From assembly GCA_022495005.1 (NCBI GenBank), contig JAGYXB010000965.1, positions 124,001-188,000 on the forward strand: 64,000 nt of DNA. The letters run 5' to 3'. Made by a program: the position numbers and the translations under genes. This document shows, piece after piece, positions 33,590 to 46,601 of the stretch. Within the stretch, counting starts at the first letter, position 1. Each line of letters starts with the position of its first letter. Source of the DNA: Rhyacophila brunnea. Lineage: Eukaryota > Arthropoda > Insecta > Trichoptera > Rhyacophilidae. The notes under the pieces are model-generated. The model saw only the letters and a program-made list of their open reading frames with translations, had not been told where the DNA came from and did no database searches.

Positions 33590-33730
33590 ACCTACCATTA
33601 GCTTCTTGCCACTTCAATCGCGAAATACCACACTTTTCTAGGTACATTTCCTTACCCAGACACTTCCCACTATAAATCTAGCGATAAACAACTGGCCTAC
33701 AGCTGTCACATCAATTGGTGTTTACCGAAT
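33590..33730. repeat. Fragment related to the palindromic element at 60712-61126
   Basis: TAGCTTCTTGCCACTTCAA, CCCAGACACTTCCCA and TCTAGCGATAAACA follow the same order as one arm or the other of the 60.7 kb element. Divergence is substantial. Confidence 0.45.
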
Positions 33731-36227
33731 GTGCATGACGATCATAATAATTATTCGGTTCATTAGTTCCGATCGTGTCATCTGTGCTTTATTATCTTTA
33801 TACATACTGCGTCAGAATATTAAAACAAATATTGGATGCCTCAGATGGTTCCATTAATTCATGAGTTCCACTGACATAGGGCTCGCATTTTGTAGAATGA
33901 CAAGAGGAGAGAAGTCACGATCCTCTGTCTTGAGGTCCTGACGAAGAAGAAGTAATATTCTATACACCAAATAATACGTATTTTTTTTCGTTCCTTGAGG
34001 GGGGGTTCCGGAGCTGAAACCCCCACCCGCCCTTGTATGCCTGTGATGAATACACCACGTAGTTAACAACAATGGCGATCTCAGATGGTGAATTCGGAAG
34101 TGCATTGCCAGTCGAATTATTCCAAATTAATTTCTTCAAGCATTAAAAGTAGAAAACTGATTATAATAAATTATCAGCTGTAACCACCAGGATCAATTAG
34201 GAAAGCGTAACAATGAATAGACAAATTAATACAAAGAGTAGCAAAACACTCATTGTTTGTTATGCATAGCTACAGTACTTATACGCTTAGTTATTGGATT
34301 GATAACAATGAAAATAGTGACCCATGGAATCTTTCTACGATATGTTCTAGCAAACAGACAAATGCTTCATATATCATTTGTTCAATTCATCCATTCACTC
34401 GTATGGCGAAAAGTTGTTGATGACAAAAGGAACACACACCGTAAAACATTTCCATTATCATTGTCATAACTGTTTTTGGTAAATGTGCCGCAAAGGTGGC
34501 CATGAGATTTTACAACTTTCTTTTTAGACCAAACCAAACCTAACCTAACCTAATCCAACCTACCCCAACCAAATATTACCTCATATAATCTTAGTTTGTA
34601 ATAATGGTGAAAAATGTATGAAAATTTAAAATTTTTCGGTTATTGGATCGAAAAGCCGATGTGCCGACAGAAAACGGTATTTATTATAATATTTGTCTAC
34701 ATGGAATAAACTGTTTTCGTAAAAAGAAAATCATAAAAGCTCATGGCCACTTCTGCGGCACAATTACCCTGTTTTTTTATTTATTACAATGTATATTTAT
34801 ATTACTAAACTGCCAATAATTATTATTACTCGTATACCTACCTACCTAATTAGTAAAACAAATAAGTAAATTACTTTAGGTAGGGACCTAATTATATTGT
34901 AAAGTATGTAACAATGCATTGTTTTTAAAAGGAAATATAAAAAATATTGCCTAATAAATCTATGACATCAATTATTAAACTGAATTTCGTACATTTTTGC
35001 TAATTACTATTTAATGTCAGTCTTGCAAAATTATTTTTTTGTTATGAAAAACGGTAAAATTATTCGAATAATAGAGTATATAGGTAAATTCCATAGAGCT
35101 ATATTGATTTTTATCTATTCTTTTGTTCTTTCTATGGAATCAAAACAAAAAATTGAATACCTTCACCAATTCAAATTTAGAATGTCTGGAATCTATGGAT
35201 AATACAAATGTCAGTCTGCGATAAGAAAAATGTCACAAAAATGTCTAAATATTAACGAAAACCACTTTTTAAATCGTGAAAATTAATTATATATTGATCC
35301 TGCGTGTAATTGTGCACATTTTATACATTTTAACTGCATATAATTGATTAAAAACGACACAAAAACAATGTAAATGACAGTAGGTATGAAAGCGAGCTAT
35401 CCTTGTTTTTTTACTCACATCTTTTTAAGTGTCAAAATTGAACAGTCCAGCGGAATTATTGCACAGGTGTGTCAGGTGCACTCTTTATGATTATCTTAAT
35501 AATGTTTTTAATTAATTATTTAGTGTAATAAACCGATAAAAATACAAAACAACCGCGGGCGTGTCTTCCATTAAAGATAACACTTCACTTTAGGTCGCGG
35601 TGTCAAGATAATAGAGGTGGGCATTACTTTTTACCTACGTTTAACACGAGTACGTCTTCTTCTTTTACGATGCGGTCCCGTAACTGTCAATAATCGGACT
35701 TGAATATCATTACATGAAAAATATTACAATTTACAAAATAATTTAAACCATTTTCTTTTTTCCATTACATCAAAAGACGATAAGTCGTTTTGTATTATAT
35801 TTACAATGTCTTTTAGCTAAATGATGTGATATTTTTAAACGTGGAATACGTTTTTAGTTGATCATTTTTGTACCTAACATTTTTTAGAGTTACAACTTTC
35901 TAGGTCTGACACATTTTGAAGAGCCAGATTTTTAAATCTACTATGGAGAATTCTGAAAGAACCAAATGCCCCTTGTTTAACACGCGTATGCTACCTATGC
36001 TCCATACGACTTTTTTCCAAGACAAAAAAAATGTTAAAAAATAATATTGAACTTTGAGAGTGTACGTCTTCGCTGAATATTAGTGGCGGAGCACACTGCA
36101 AGAAGCGGTGCGATGCGTTCAAGGTGCAGGGAGGCACGCGCGCATCACACCGCCACTCGAACTGTTTTATGGCTCAGGGACACGGTTTAAATATGTAGGT
36201 ACTCGATTTCGTGAGTTACTAAGGGAC
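33731..36227. other. Gene-poor AT-rich DNA
   Basis: No gene is supported. A short ACCTAACCTAACCTAA tract lies at about 34535-34550. A candidate minus-strand splice donor (GAT|GTGAGT) near 35420 could belong to a non-coding first exon of alpha-catenin, but nothing else supports it. Confidence 0.35.
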
Positions 36228-36314
36228 TAGAGACCGTCAAGTTTCACGTGAGGCTCCGCTGCATAGATGCCGCGTTGCCGCGGAGCCTCACGTTAAACGT
36301 CTTGTCAGTCTCTA
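36228..36314. other. Strong ~87 nt hairpin of pre-miRNA-like size
   Basis: The perfect 14 bp stem ACGTGAGGCTCCGC (36246-36259) pairs with GCGGAGCCTCACGT (36280-36293) across a 20 nt loop. The stem continues outward imperfectly through AGAGAC...TCAAG and CTTG...GTCTCT. The GC-rich stem contrasts with AT-rich surroundings. It could be a small-RNA precursor, a tiny MITE or chance, and no protein frame spans it. Confidence 0.45.
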
Positions 36315-37317
36315 CTCTGTGACGCAAAGAGGCGCTTCGCGTAGATTGGACGTTTTCGCTAGGTGCTGCCATAGAGTGTGACATTCAGCTCCCATCTGGC
36401 ATAAATACAAGAATTCCGTCAATTAACCTCCCTTCAAATGCAACAAAGCTACACGTCTTGTGTGTCGATGGACTATCAGCTGGAGCGGAGCGGAGGTTTC
36501 GTAGAAATTCTCTAATCGTCAGTAGATGATAATGAACCTGCAACATTAATCAAAGATATATAACTAGCCATTCATTTAACCAAGATCACGTTATATAAGA
36601 TGCACAAATATAATCTTCATCAGCCGAGATTGATCCACTACTTAATGAAAGCATCCCTTAGCTTTTTTCACTGTACTCTGTCCCTAATGGTAACTACCTA
36701 CTTAACTATCACATACATCCTCCAAACTTCATGTCGTACCTGTGTTTTAGGACGGTCATGATGTGGTCTTTTAGTTTCCATAGCACTATCCAATATAATT
36801 GAACATTATACCTCTATACCTATAATAATATAATATTTATTTATAAATAGGTAGATAAGATAGAAAGTCCGTCGCAGCCCATCACTAATGCAATATGACT
36901 CAGTGCTGACTATTGCAAAGGAATTTCGTTAGTCATGAATTTTATTCATGGAAATATCAACTGTTTTAATACGTAAACAGGCATTAATAGGGTCTAGTTT
37001 CGCTTATCACAATGGATTCAATTATTTCCGATGCATTGAACCGGGAATCAGACGACAACCGTCCTTATTATTGTTGTCTGTATGTTTTATAAAACTAAAT
37101 TCGTCTGCACTATTCGCCTTTGTTCCCATAGCTAACTTCACCACGGTCTATTTGTTTGACTTTCCATGTACGAAACTTGACGAATCAAAAAGTGCCAGAC
37201 AACCTAAGAAATAAAATGTCATAGAGAAGTACACTTTATTGGTTATGATTACAAACGTTTTTTTAATACAAAATTAAATTTAAATTAAATAATTACATAG
37301 CTTTCATTATCGTCATG

Positions 37318-37400
37318 TACCCACGGTAGCTCAGTTGTTAGAGTGGCCGTCTTTGAAGCCGTGGATTCTGAATTTCGATCCTGAGTACTGTGTACAAAAC
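37318..37400 (+). repeat. tRNA-like sequence, probable SINE head or tRNA pseudogene
   Basis: CCACGGTAGCTCAGTTGTTAG contains a good pol III A box (TAGCTCAGTTG), and AATTTCGATCC about 45 bases later is a weakened B box. The acceptor stem does not close, so a functional tRNA is unlikely. Confidence 0.45.
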
Positions 37401-40400
37401 AAATAGGTACCTAGGTAATTGTTGTTTTTTTCAATGTGTTGATCTGGTACAAACATCTAATAGTTTGGGCGAAGTCGTGGCCTCTCCCCATTCTGCTTTC
37501 CTTGTCCACTAAACGTGAGACACTTTGTCACTGTTTGATCATTCATGCCCGACCCATTCCAGGGGCTGCATAATAAGACATCCAATGTTGCTCTTTCACT
37601 GCTAAAGACACGCTTGGCGTGTGGCCATTAGATACTAATTATACTTTCACTGCTGATCAGTTAATTACAACATTTAATTATCATGTTAATTTGTAGGTAC
37701 AGTAGGCCAGGCATGTCTTCGAGCAGTGATCGAGTTGTGGTAATTAACTGGTCTGAATCTGACGCGGCATAGGTATATAAAAGACATTAGTTCTTAATAA
37801 GTTTGACCTTTAGACCACGTGCATTCGCTAGTAATTTGTGGATGCTTCAGGTTACAATAACTCGTGGATGAGAATCAGTAATTAGGTATAACTAGGTGCT
37901 CATTCTTACACTCAAAGTAAAGGAGTGTCACGCTATGAGGAATGCACCCGGAAATTGCGGTGGGAGTCAGTAGTGTGACGAGAAGCTATACGTAGTAAGT
38001 AGGTGGGGTAATTGCGGTCAATGGTACCCCGTCCCTTTCCAGCGATTGATATGGACACCGCACCCCCATAACACCTTTTGTGTGCACCCCTGCATGATCG
38101 TATCATACAGCGATCCTTATATCGCTTTATATTATGTAAAAATAGAAAGGAAGATGTCTCAGTTGAGCAATGGACATGCCATAATCATCTCAGAGATTGA
38201 AGTCACAACCACCCAAAACTCTAAAAACAACTTGGAGGAGAAAACGAGCATCGGGAGACGTAAATTGATGTACCTAGTTGGCAGGGTGCGGATTAACTGG
38301 TAGATCCTCAGAGTGTACACAGAAGTAATATGGTCTCGGTCTGATAATAGTGTTACCCAACTTCAAATATTTCAAGAAATAGTTACGTATGACCTATTTA
38401 CCATAATATTCTAGAACAGGACTTTAGCTAAATAAAATTAATATTATAGACATTTTTGTTTATACAATTTCTGACCATTCGAAAAGTTTTCACTGGTCGG
38501 CGTTATTAGTAATATAATATGGTCAGTGACGACCCACGGGAGTAAGCAGTCATGCACTTGCTGAAGGGCGGCACATCCTAGGGACGTCACTGTATATGTA
38601 ATATGGTACCCATACAGCCAATGAGATATCGACTGAGTAGTACGGAGTAATTTTCAGACAATTATGCTATAATGCAGGTTTTCCCAAATTTAAGGTTGGC
38701 AAAGTACGATTTTCGGCTGTAATGGCGTCTCCACGAGCGCAGCGAAATAAATCAATAAAAGTTATTGGATTTCTATTTCGATTTTTTTTTATTTCGTTAA
38801 CCCTTAAATTTAATAGGTATGTACACATTACTTTTCTAATCGATCACGTCATAGTATTATGAATTAACAGTGGCACCTGTGAATAAAACTATAACTAGGT
38901 AATTTGTCAGCACACTTTGTCCACTGCAGAAAACTGCTTGTTTTTAAATAAAATTTTATTCATACAAAAAATATAAACAATTTAGTAGGTAGGTACTTGT
39001 ACAGTTTATTGCTAAAAGGCAACAAACACTATGCAATAAAATTATGAGTTTAAAAACATGACTTATGTATTAATTATGAAACTATCTTCATTTGGACAAT
39101 GCCAAAATAACAGCTTTATTGTGTAAAACTGCAAAATAAGACGTAGGTATACTTAGGTACTTATATTGTCACCTCAATACTACAACTGGATAACTCTGAT
39201 TTTTTGGTCATTATTGGGAAAATAAAAAAAAAATAACTTTTCTTGATTAACATAAACTAATAGGGTGTTCATCCAAAATTTTCGAATGCGATTTTACGCC
39301 AGGTATATAATACGCCCGTATAATTGCGTTCATCCAAATTTTGTATATAAGCATCTCGCCGAATCCGTACACCGAATGCCCCTCTACCATAAGTTGAGCG
39401 AACCGATTGCTAAATTTGTCAGAGTCGATGTTTGACAGATCAACTGACAGCCCGCGTTTGTTGATAATTGTCATACCTAGGTACTTGTTTTCTTCCGTAT
39501 TTCATTATGATTCAGTGAATTATTTTGATTATTGTCTAATGGTATTATCTATTTTACAATTGATCCTATAATTGGTGCTTCATTTTATTCAATCATGAAT
39601 GCTTTATTTATAGGTACTAAACTTTGCTTTCGTAGATGAAGCTAATCTAGCGCAGATTCATGAAAATCAAATAAATATAATACAATATTTTTAACAACAC
39701 AATTCACATCATGCTGGAATCGATTTATGCATAATAATTATAGGGTAGGTAGGCATACTATCACGATAGGTAACCATTTCCTTTCATTTGTTTATATTGT
39801 AAGGATTATATTTATTTTTAATAACGTTTATTCGGCATTCGGATTATCCGGCCATAATGTACATAGTATTAATCGAAAAATAAAAGAAATAATATAAAAT
39901 TATGTAATAGCGACAATGACATTAATGTCATTGAATAGCGAGTTCAAAATATGTGGACTACTAGGGCTACCTAGCGGCAAAATGTGAAAAAATATCGTTT
40001 GTTTGACAGTTAAGTGCACATAGACATCAAAAACTGACCATAGAGAAAAAATATGTTTCTGTTTTAATATAAGGAATACTTGTTTTACATAGACGTGCAT
40101 ATACAAACACCGTTATTTGAATGCAGCATACTGTGAGCATAATAGAACACCGCGGCAACCGAGTATACAAAGCCGAAGACAAGTCAGTGAACACTCGACA
40201 AGTTTTATTGCGGCAATAAACGGTTCCGGCGTAAGGTGAGACCGTCATAAACCATTCGGTTTTGCTAATTCCATGGATAGCCTGGCTATATTTATTAATT
40301 TAAAATAAAAATTGGCAAATTGTGCTCGTCTAATTGGGAACAATTAAATAATGTTCAATTGTATAAAATAATATTGTAGATAATAGGTAAGTATATTAAT

Positions 40401-40426
40401 TTATTTATTTAATGCATTTATGGTTT
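37401..40426. other. Intergenic DNA with no gene and few repeats
   Basis: It contains a 69 bp internally deleted family B element at 38524-38592 and an unrecognised minus-strand open frame at 39247-39474 (75 codons, GC-richer than its surroundings). No exon of a known protein was identified. Confidence 0.4.
38524..38592. mobile_element. Internally deleted family B element (69 bp)
   Basis: The two family B ends, CAGTGACGACCCACGGG and CTAGGGACGTCACTG, are joined with almost no interior. AATATGGT precedes it (38516-38523) and recurs 7 bases after the right end, consistent with a slightly altered 8 bp duplication. Confidence 0.65.
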
Positions 40427-40929
40427 TAAAGTTACCTTCTTATTCTTCCACCCTGTCACGTCCCAACATTGGGGCATAGGGCAAGCATAAGTTGGCGCCA
40501 CTTCCCTCGGTCCATCGCCAACTTTTGCGCCTCCCGCCATGTCAGACCTGCAGCACGTAGGTCGCTCTTGTAGCACCGCTACATGGTGAGGGAGGGCCAG
40601 CCACGGCGACGGAACCCTTGAGACTGTGCCACAAGGGTACGAAGTGCCGCACTCTTTGGCGGCATCCGGAATACGTGTCCCAACCACGTAAAGCGTCTCT
40701 TCGTGATAACTTCAATCACCGAAGGCTGTTGGGTCTGCTCACGAACTCGGGTGTTTGTAACGCGGTCGTACCAATGTACCCGAATTCTCAAAGCCCAAAA
40801 GCCGAGACTCTTGAAGCTTAGTAAGATGCCATATTGTCTCATAGCCATACAGGAGCACAGGTAGCACGCACGCGTTAAACAAAAGACATTTGGTCCTCAC
40901 AGAATACAGCCTTGACAGTAAAGTTACCT
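40427..40929 (-). mobile_element. 5'-truncated RTE-like LINE, second copy
   Basis: The minus-strand sequence is closely similar to 117-613, with the same ORF-tail motifs (RFTWLGHVFRMPPKSAA) but frameshifted, and a GAA-like tail. An 11 bp direct repeat TAAAGTTACCT flanks it (40427-40437 and 40919-40929). Similarity to the first copy ends abruptly at almost the same internal point. Confidence 0.85.
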
Positions 40930-41022
40930 AATTATTTAATATTTACAAACACAAAATTAATAGTGTTCCCTAGTTACCTAGTTTTATCAGTTTGTAGAGA
41001 AGGAAATTTAATGTATACTTAA

Positions 41023-42135
41023 GGGGGGACATGCTCGTCGAAGGTCAAAATTGAGTTTTTATTGTATTTTCAAACCATGATCCTGGACACCCTTAAACGT
41101 TGTAGATAATCTATTTATATAATTTTGAAGCCTTATTATCCTTTATAGTTATTTTAAACATTTGATGACTGCATAAAGTATTTTTGTTATATAAAATAGT
41201 ATTCTTTTAAACCTCTCGCTCTAATGTTTTAGAATATAGTCATATTTCGGTACATAACTGTGCAGTGGTGTTAAGATTTTTTTACATTTATTAATTTTTA
41301 AACGCATTTATAAAACCATTAGTATAATTTATTACGAGATAATTTTTGTAAAATATTCACGATAAAAAATTATATTGATAATCTCTGTGATCCCAAATTT
41401 GACAAGAATTAGGCATTTTATTATTCAAAAAATAGGCAAGATTAACACATTTGAAGATGATTCTAAAGATATTTATTATAAGCTATGTCTTTGACCATTC
41501 AAGTGTGATAAACATCTTATGAATAATGATTGCTTTATAATAATTATTGACCTAAGAATAAGGTAGTGTTTTTTGAAATACGCCATTTCTTTTGTCATTC
41601 CCCAGTGGTTAAGCTACAACATACGGCCGTAGCCATAAATTGACAAACTATAATTGAAATAGGGAGTAAAATGAACTTATAATAAGTATCTTTAGAATCA
41701 TCTTGAAATGTGTTAATCTTGCCGATTTTTTGAATAATAAAATGCCTAATTCTTGTCAAATTTGGGATCACAGAGATTATCAATATAATTTTTTATCGTG
41801 AATATTTTACAAAAATTATCTCGTAATAAATTATGCTAATGGTTTTATAAATGCGTTTAAAAATTAATAAATGTAAAAAATCTTAACACCACTGCACAGT
41901 TATGTACCGAAATATGACTATATTCTAAAACATTAGAGCGAGAGGTTTAAAAGAATACTATTTTATGTAACAAAAATACTTCATGCAGTCATCAAATGTT
42001 TAAAATAACTATAAAGGATAATAAGGCTTCAAAATTATATAAATAGATTATCTACAACGTTTAAGGAGTGTCCAGGATCATGGTTTGAAAATACAATAAA
42101 AACTCAATTTTGACCTTCGACGAGCATGTCCCCCC
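41023..42135. mobile_element. TTAA-flanked palindromic element P, copy 1 (asymmetric)
   Basis: It begins GGGGGGACATGCTCGTCG after TTAA (41019-41022) and ends CGACGAGCATGTCCCCCC-like before TTAA (42136-42139). The left arm (to ~41672) is ~650 bp and its reverse complement fills most of the rest. The centre and part of the right arm's inner end have been lost relative to the 46827 copy. It is non-coding. Confidence 0.9.
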
Positions 42136-42701
42136 TTAATCATATTCAAAATCAAAAGCTATCTCAAAAACAGTAAAAATGTTATCTAGTTGCAGTATTG
42201 AGGTGAGGACATAATAAAAGCAAACTTGATAAAAATATAATAATATTATAATTATACACTAACAATAAAGTTGGTTGGTAAAATACCGGTTTATAGTAGA
42301 AAACCCGTTATTGGAAACCCTGGATATATTATAATATGTTTTTATTATGTCATTATAGTCTTGAATTTTTCGCCAAAGTAAATACGTGACCCACAAAACA
42401 AAATAATATTCGAATTTAAAATCAATATCAGTCGAGCAGATGTTTTATCGATAGAATAACAACACGCAGTGGTTCTCAAATATTGTTTGAAGTAAAATAT
42501 AATTGATTTAAGTTTTGTGTTATTCCATTTGAGTCAATTTTTGCGATCCGGGATTCGCTTTACGGTATCTACAGGCACTATGCGCAGTGTGCACTCACCA
42601 CTTAGGTAGTATCTACCTATCTGAAGTACCTACCTACTTTTAAAGTGCTTGGTTGATAATATTTTTTGTGTATTTTTGATATAATGGTCTAATCCACACC
42701 T

Positions 42702-42999
42702 GTGGGTCTATTCTATACTTATCGACTGCTAAAGTGATAAAGTGATAAATATTATCAAACTTAGGGTAGGTTTGTATTAAAATATTAGCACTTATTGTAA
42801 CAATTACAATAAGCTGGTTGTAATTGTTGCAATAGGTGCAATATTTTAACAGCACCTCTCTTGGCTGTGATAAAATTTAGAGAGTGATAGACAGTTTTGA
42901 CTGTTTAGACAACTAACTTATTGTAACAATTATAATACCTACTTCAATACAAATATGTAACAAATGCCTACTATCGCTTTATCACTAGAATAGACCCGC
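42702..42999. mobile_element. Miniature element with inverted GGGTCTATTCTA ends
   Basis: GTGGGTCTATTCTATACTTA at 42702 is mirrored by the reverse complement of GCGGGTCTATTCTAGTGAT at 42999. The inverted similarity continues inward through TTTGTATT and a TTATTGTAACAATTA word on both sides. Confidence 0.6.
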
Positions 43000-43069
43000 T
43001 GGTCTTGATAGGGCGTATCGCGAGAATTGTTTAAGAAAGTTTGAATGTAAAGCATAAGTATGTTTTATG

Positions 43070-43457
43070 CATGGCCTCCCATCCTGATACGGGCCCCCAG
43101 GCTAGGATTTTTGGCGGGCCCCCCTACCTATCGCTAAGGATAAAGCCAGTGTGATGCTCCACAACAGCGTTTTCCAAATGGTGTACGCGGTAAAATTAAT
43201 GTGTATATTTTTAGTGCTTTTTTTAAATATTTTAATACATCCATTTGAATTATGGAGTTGTCGAGTATCGATACACAAATAAAAATTGTATCGTACAAAC
43301 ACATAATTCCGAATTATAACATTACTGAAGGAAAATAGTGCCGAGGATTTGTGATGTGTATTTATATCACTTATCGGGTCGACTCGCTACGCCGGGCCCT
43401 TCCTGAGCCCGGGCCCCCAGGCTAGAGCCCTGTCAGCCCCCCTTTGTGGGGGCCATG
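43070..43457. mobile_element. hAT-like miniature element, family C, copy b
   Basis: Ends are CATGGCCTCCC and GGGGGCCATG. A perfect 8 bp duplication GTTTTATG lies at 43062-43069 and 43458-43465. This uninterrupted copy shows the family's native length, ~390-400 bp. Confidence 0.9.
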
Positions 43458-43465
43458 GTTTTATG

Positions 43466-44799
43466 ACTGAGAAATTATGAGGAGAAATTACGCAAGACTG
43501 AGGTCGCCATTAACTCAAATGTGCTTTGACTGAATTTAAGCAGCATGCTCCCCACAGTGTAGGATATTGTATTATTAACTTTTTATGAGTAACGATTGTT
43601 AGCCATTCGACCAACGCATCTGTTCCCCATACACATTGATAATACCATAGAGGTATTAAATAAAAAGAGGGTCAAGGAATCGGCTTTCTCATACAACTGA
43701 ATGAAGCAGGCTAACACCAGCCGACAATTTACAAGAAATAGCGACGCGATAAAAAAAAATGCAGGGCATCACGGAGGATTTACTTTAGTCACTATAACGT
43801 ACCCATATAATATAATAATGTTAACGTTAATTTTGCCGCAAATTGATTACCGCCCTGCCTCGCCATACTTTTTTATATAACCTGCCTGCTTCAACATACT
43901 TTCATCCGCCGCCTCTAGGATAATTAATACCTACAACTTGTATGCCCAATCACACAATCGATCTACCAACTAAAATGTGTGAAATATTGTTTTTTATCGG
44001 TAATTATAGTTTCCACAATACACAATAAATATACGCATTATTCAGTTGGCAGTTTTGGGCCTTATTCAAACCGCGAGCCACCGATCGATCAGCCCTGACA
44101 AATAAAGTCAACAATAAGAAAATATAACTTTGCTCGCTTGACATTATTTTAATGGACTTAAGGAAGTCCAAAATAAATTGCCGTTCTGTCTCTGACGGCA
44201 GGGCCCCTTAATGTAAGGACTCCGATCTGATTTCGGCCCACATTCGAGCAGCAATCATGACAGTAGATTACATCATATCACCGGAGAGGATGTAGTCAAA
44301 GATATTTATTTACATTGAAGTTAATATACCTACCAATCCATACCCGATTTACGGGACCTTACGTTTGAATCAGCATTTTTCCTACGACTGGGAATGCCTC
44401 AGGAGCAGTTACCACAAACTGAGGTCATCATGCACCAGGCGCGCACAAAGAAAAATGGTTTGGAGGTTCCGTAAATATTTTATAATGTCACTTACTTCCA
44501 CATTTATTTCGCCTACTACTTTAGTTTCACGTCGCTTCAACCACGGAACAGGTACCATACTTTTTCGTTTACCTTCAATAACAGAAGCAAGATATCCTAG
44601 TAGCCTATCGAATGTTTATACTGTAATATCCAATGGCAGCTCTCGTAGTGCAGTGCGTGATGCGGTAGTATTTTATCCAGGACTTCCGGGTTCAATTCCA
44701 AGCGAGGTCACAATATATTTTATGTGATTTTCTCAAACCCTGGGTGTATGTGATTGTTTCACTTATATTACGTACTAAATACACTACTGTTTCACTATA
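43466..44799. other. Intergenic DNA with SINE-like and MITE remnants
   Basis: About 44517-44640 resembles the element at 60712-61126 (CGTCGCTTCAACCACGG). About 44636-44710 has a pol III-like B box (GGGTTCAATTCC) preceded by GTAGTGCAGTGCGTGATGCG, the usual head of a tRNA-derived SINE. No gene was seen. Confidence 0.4.
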
Positions 44800-44807
44800 C
44801 TAAGTAC

Positions 44808-46007
44808 CATGATCCCCACATACTGAGGTGGGCCCCCAGGCCAAGATGTTTGGCGGGCCCCCTACATATCGCTAAGGTTAAGGGCAGTGTGATGATCTAC
44901 AGTAGTGCTCCCCAACTGGTATTCCGTGGATTATGGGTAGGTAGGTATTTCGTTTGTTTTGCGATACTTTGTATTTTTAAATAAATCAAGAATTATCGAG
45001 TTGTCGGCACTACTTGGCATCATATTATGAAGCACTGATTACAGTCAAGTAACTTGCTAACCTTCATCATATTGGATAAATAGTCAATGTCATTAGTCAA
45101 GAAATACACTAAAAATAACTAGAAAATAAAACACGCGCGTTAACATGATCTTACTCCCTACTTCAATTTTAGTTTGTCAATTTATGGATACGGCCGTATG
45201 TCGTAGCTTAACCAATGGGGAATGACAAAAGAAATGGCGTATTTCAAAAAAACACTACCTTATACTTAGGTCAATAATTATTATAAAGCAATCATTATTC
45301 GTAGAATGTTTATTACACTTGAATGCTCAAAGACATAGCTTATAATAAGTATCTTTAGAATTATCTTCAAATGTGTTAATCTTGCCCATTTTTTGAATAA
45401 TAAAATGCCTAATTCTTGTCAAATTTGGGATCACAGAGAGTATCAATATAATTTTTTATCGTAAATATTTTACAAAAATTATCTCGTCATAAATTATACT
45501 AATGGTTTTATAAATGCGTTTAAAAATTAATAAATGTAAAAAATCTTAACACCGCTGCACATTCATGTACTGAAATATGACTATATTCTAAACATTAGAG
45601 CGAGAGGTTTAAAATAACACTATTTTATGTAATAAAAATACTTTTTGCAGTCATCAAATGTTTAAAATAAATATAAAGGATAACAAGGCTTCAAAATTTT
45701 ATAAATAGATTATCTACGACGTTTAAGGAATGTCCAGGATCATGGTTTGAAAATGCAATAAAAGTTCCATTTTGACCTACGCTGAGCATGTACCCCCTTT
45801 ATATCAATCATCATAATATATTATTACCTACACTTAATTGCGTAGCACAGTCATTTTAAATGTTAATATTTTTTAAGTAAAATAATAAGCAGGCGACTTT
45901 TTTCAATATTACACCAAATTTGTGGTGTATGGTTATCTTACTTAACTATTCGACCACGCCGGGCACCCAGGCTAGAGCCCTGTCAGCCCCCCCTTGTGGG
46001 GGCCATG
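44808..46007. mobile_element. hAT-like miniature element, family C, copy c, with insertion
   Basis: The left end CATGATCCCCACA is flanked by CTAAGTAC (44800-44807) and the right end GTGGGGGCCATG by CTAGGTAC (46008-46015), 7 of 8 identical. Native sequence occupies about 44808-45000 and 45890-46007. Between them lies one arm of element P. Confidence 0.8.
45130..45798. mobile_element. Element P, single diverged arm
   Basis: The right arm only, from ACACGCGCGTTAACATGAT to GAGCATGTACCCCCTTTA. It is more diverged than the other copies and its terminal TTAA has become TTTA. No matching left arm is present. Confidence 0.8.
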
Positions 46008-46601
46008 CTAGGTACTGTCATTGGACCTTTTGGACCGTCTTATAAAGAATATATACCTATATCTACTTTTATATTTTTTCTATGTATTCTAATTAATTAA
46101 TTTAACATAGAAGCAACATTTTCAATAAGGGGCTTCCAAGCATATTAGTGCCCCAGACCTCAACTTACCTAAAATTACTCTTGTCTGGGAATGGGTTTCG
46201 TGAAATGCTCTAATCCTCGGTAGATAGTTGATAATATTGTGTTAATCATTTTGTTTGTAAAGATTTTTGTTGGATTTGTGTGTTTAAGATAACAGAAACT
46301 AAATAATGCATTTGTTTGCATACAATTTGAGACTACAACTTTACTGAAAACGGAAGGCATTCTAAGTAATCCTAAGGGCCCCACTTTCCCTAAGGACGTC
46401 ACTGCAACGACCCATGCCCCCCACATCGTGATGCGGGGCCTTTGGCGGGCCCCCCTACCTATGGCTAAGGTTAAAGGCGTTGTGACGTTCCACAGTAGCG
46501 TTTTCCAAATGGTAAAATTAAGGGAATGCAACCACTTGGATTGTTGAGTATCGACAGACAATAATCAAAAAGTGCATCATACTTATTTTAAAATGTTAAT
46601 G

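Noticed and set aside
37318..37400. Functional tRNA gene
   Set aside because: The A box is good, but the B box is degraded and no acceptor stem pairs.
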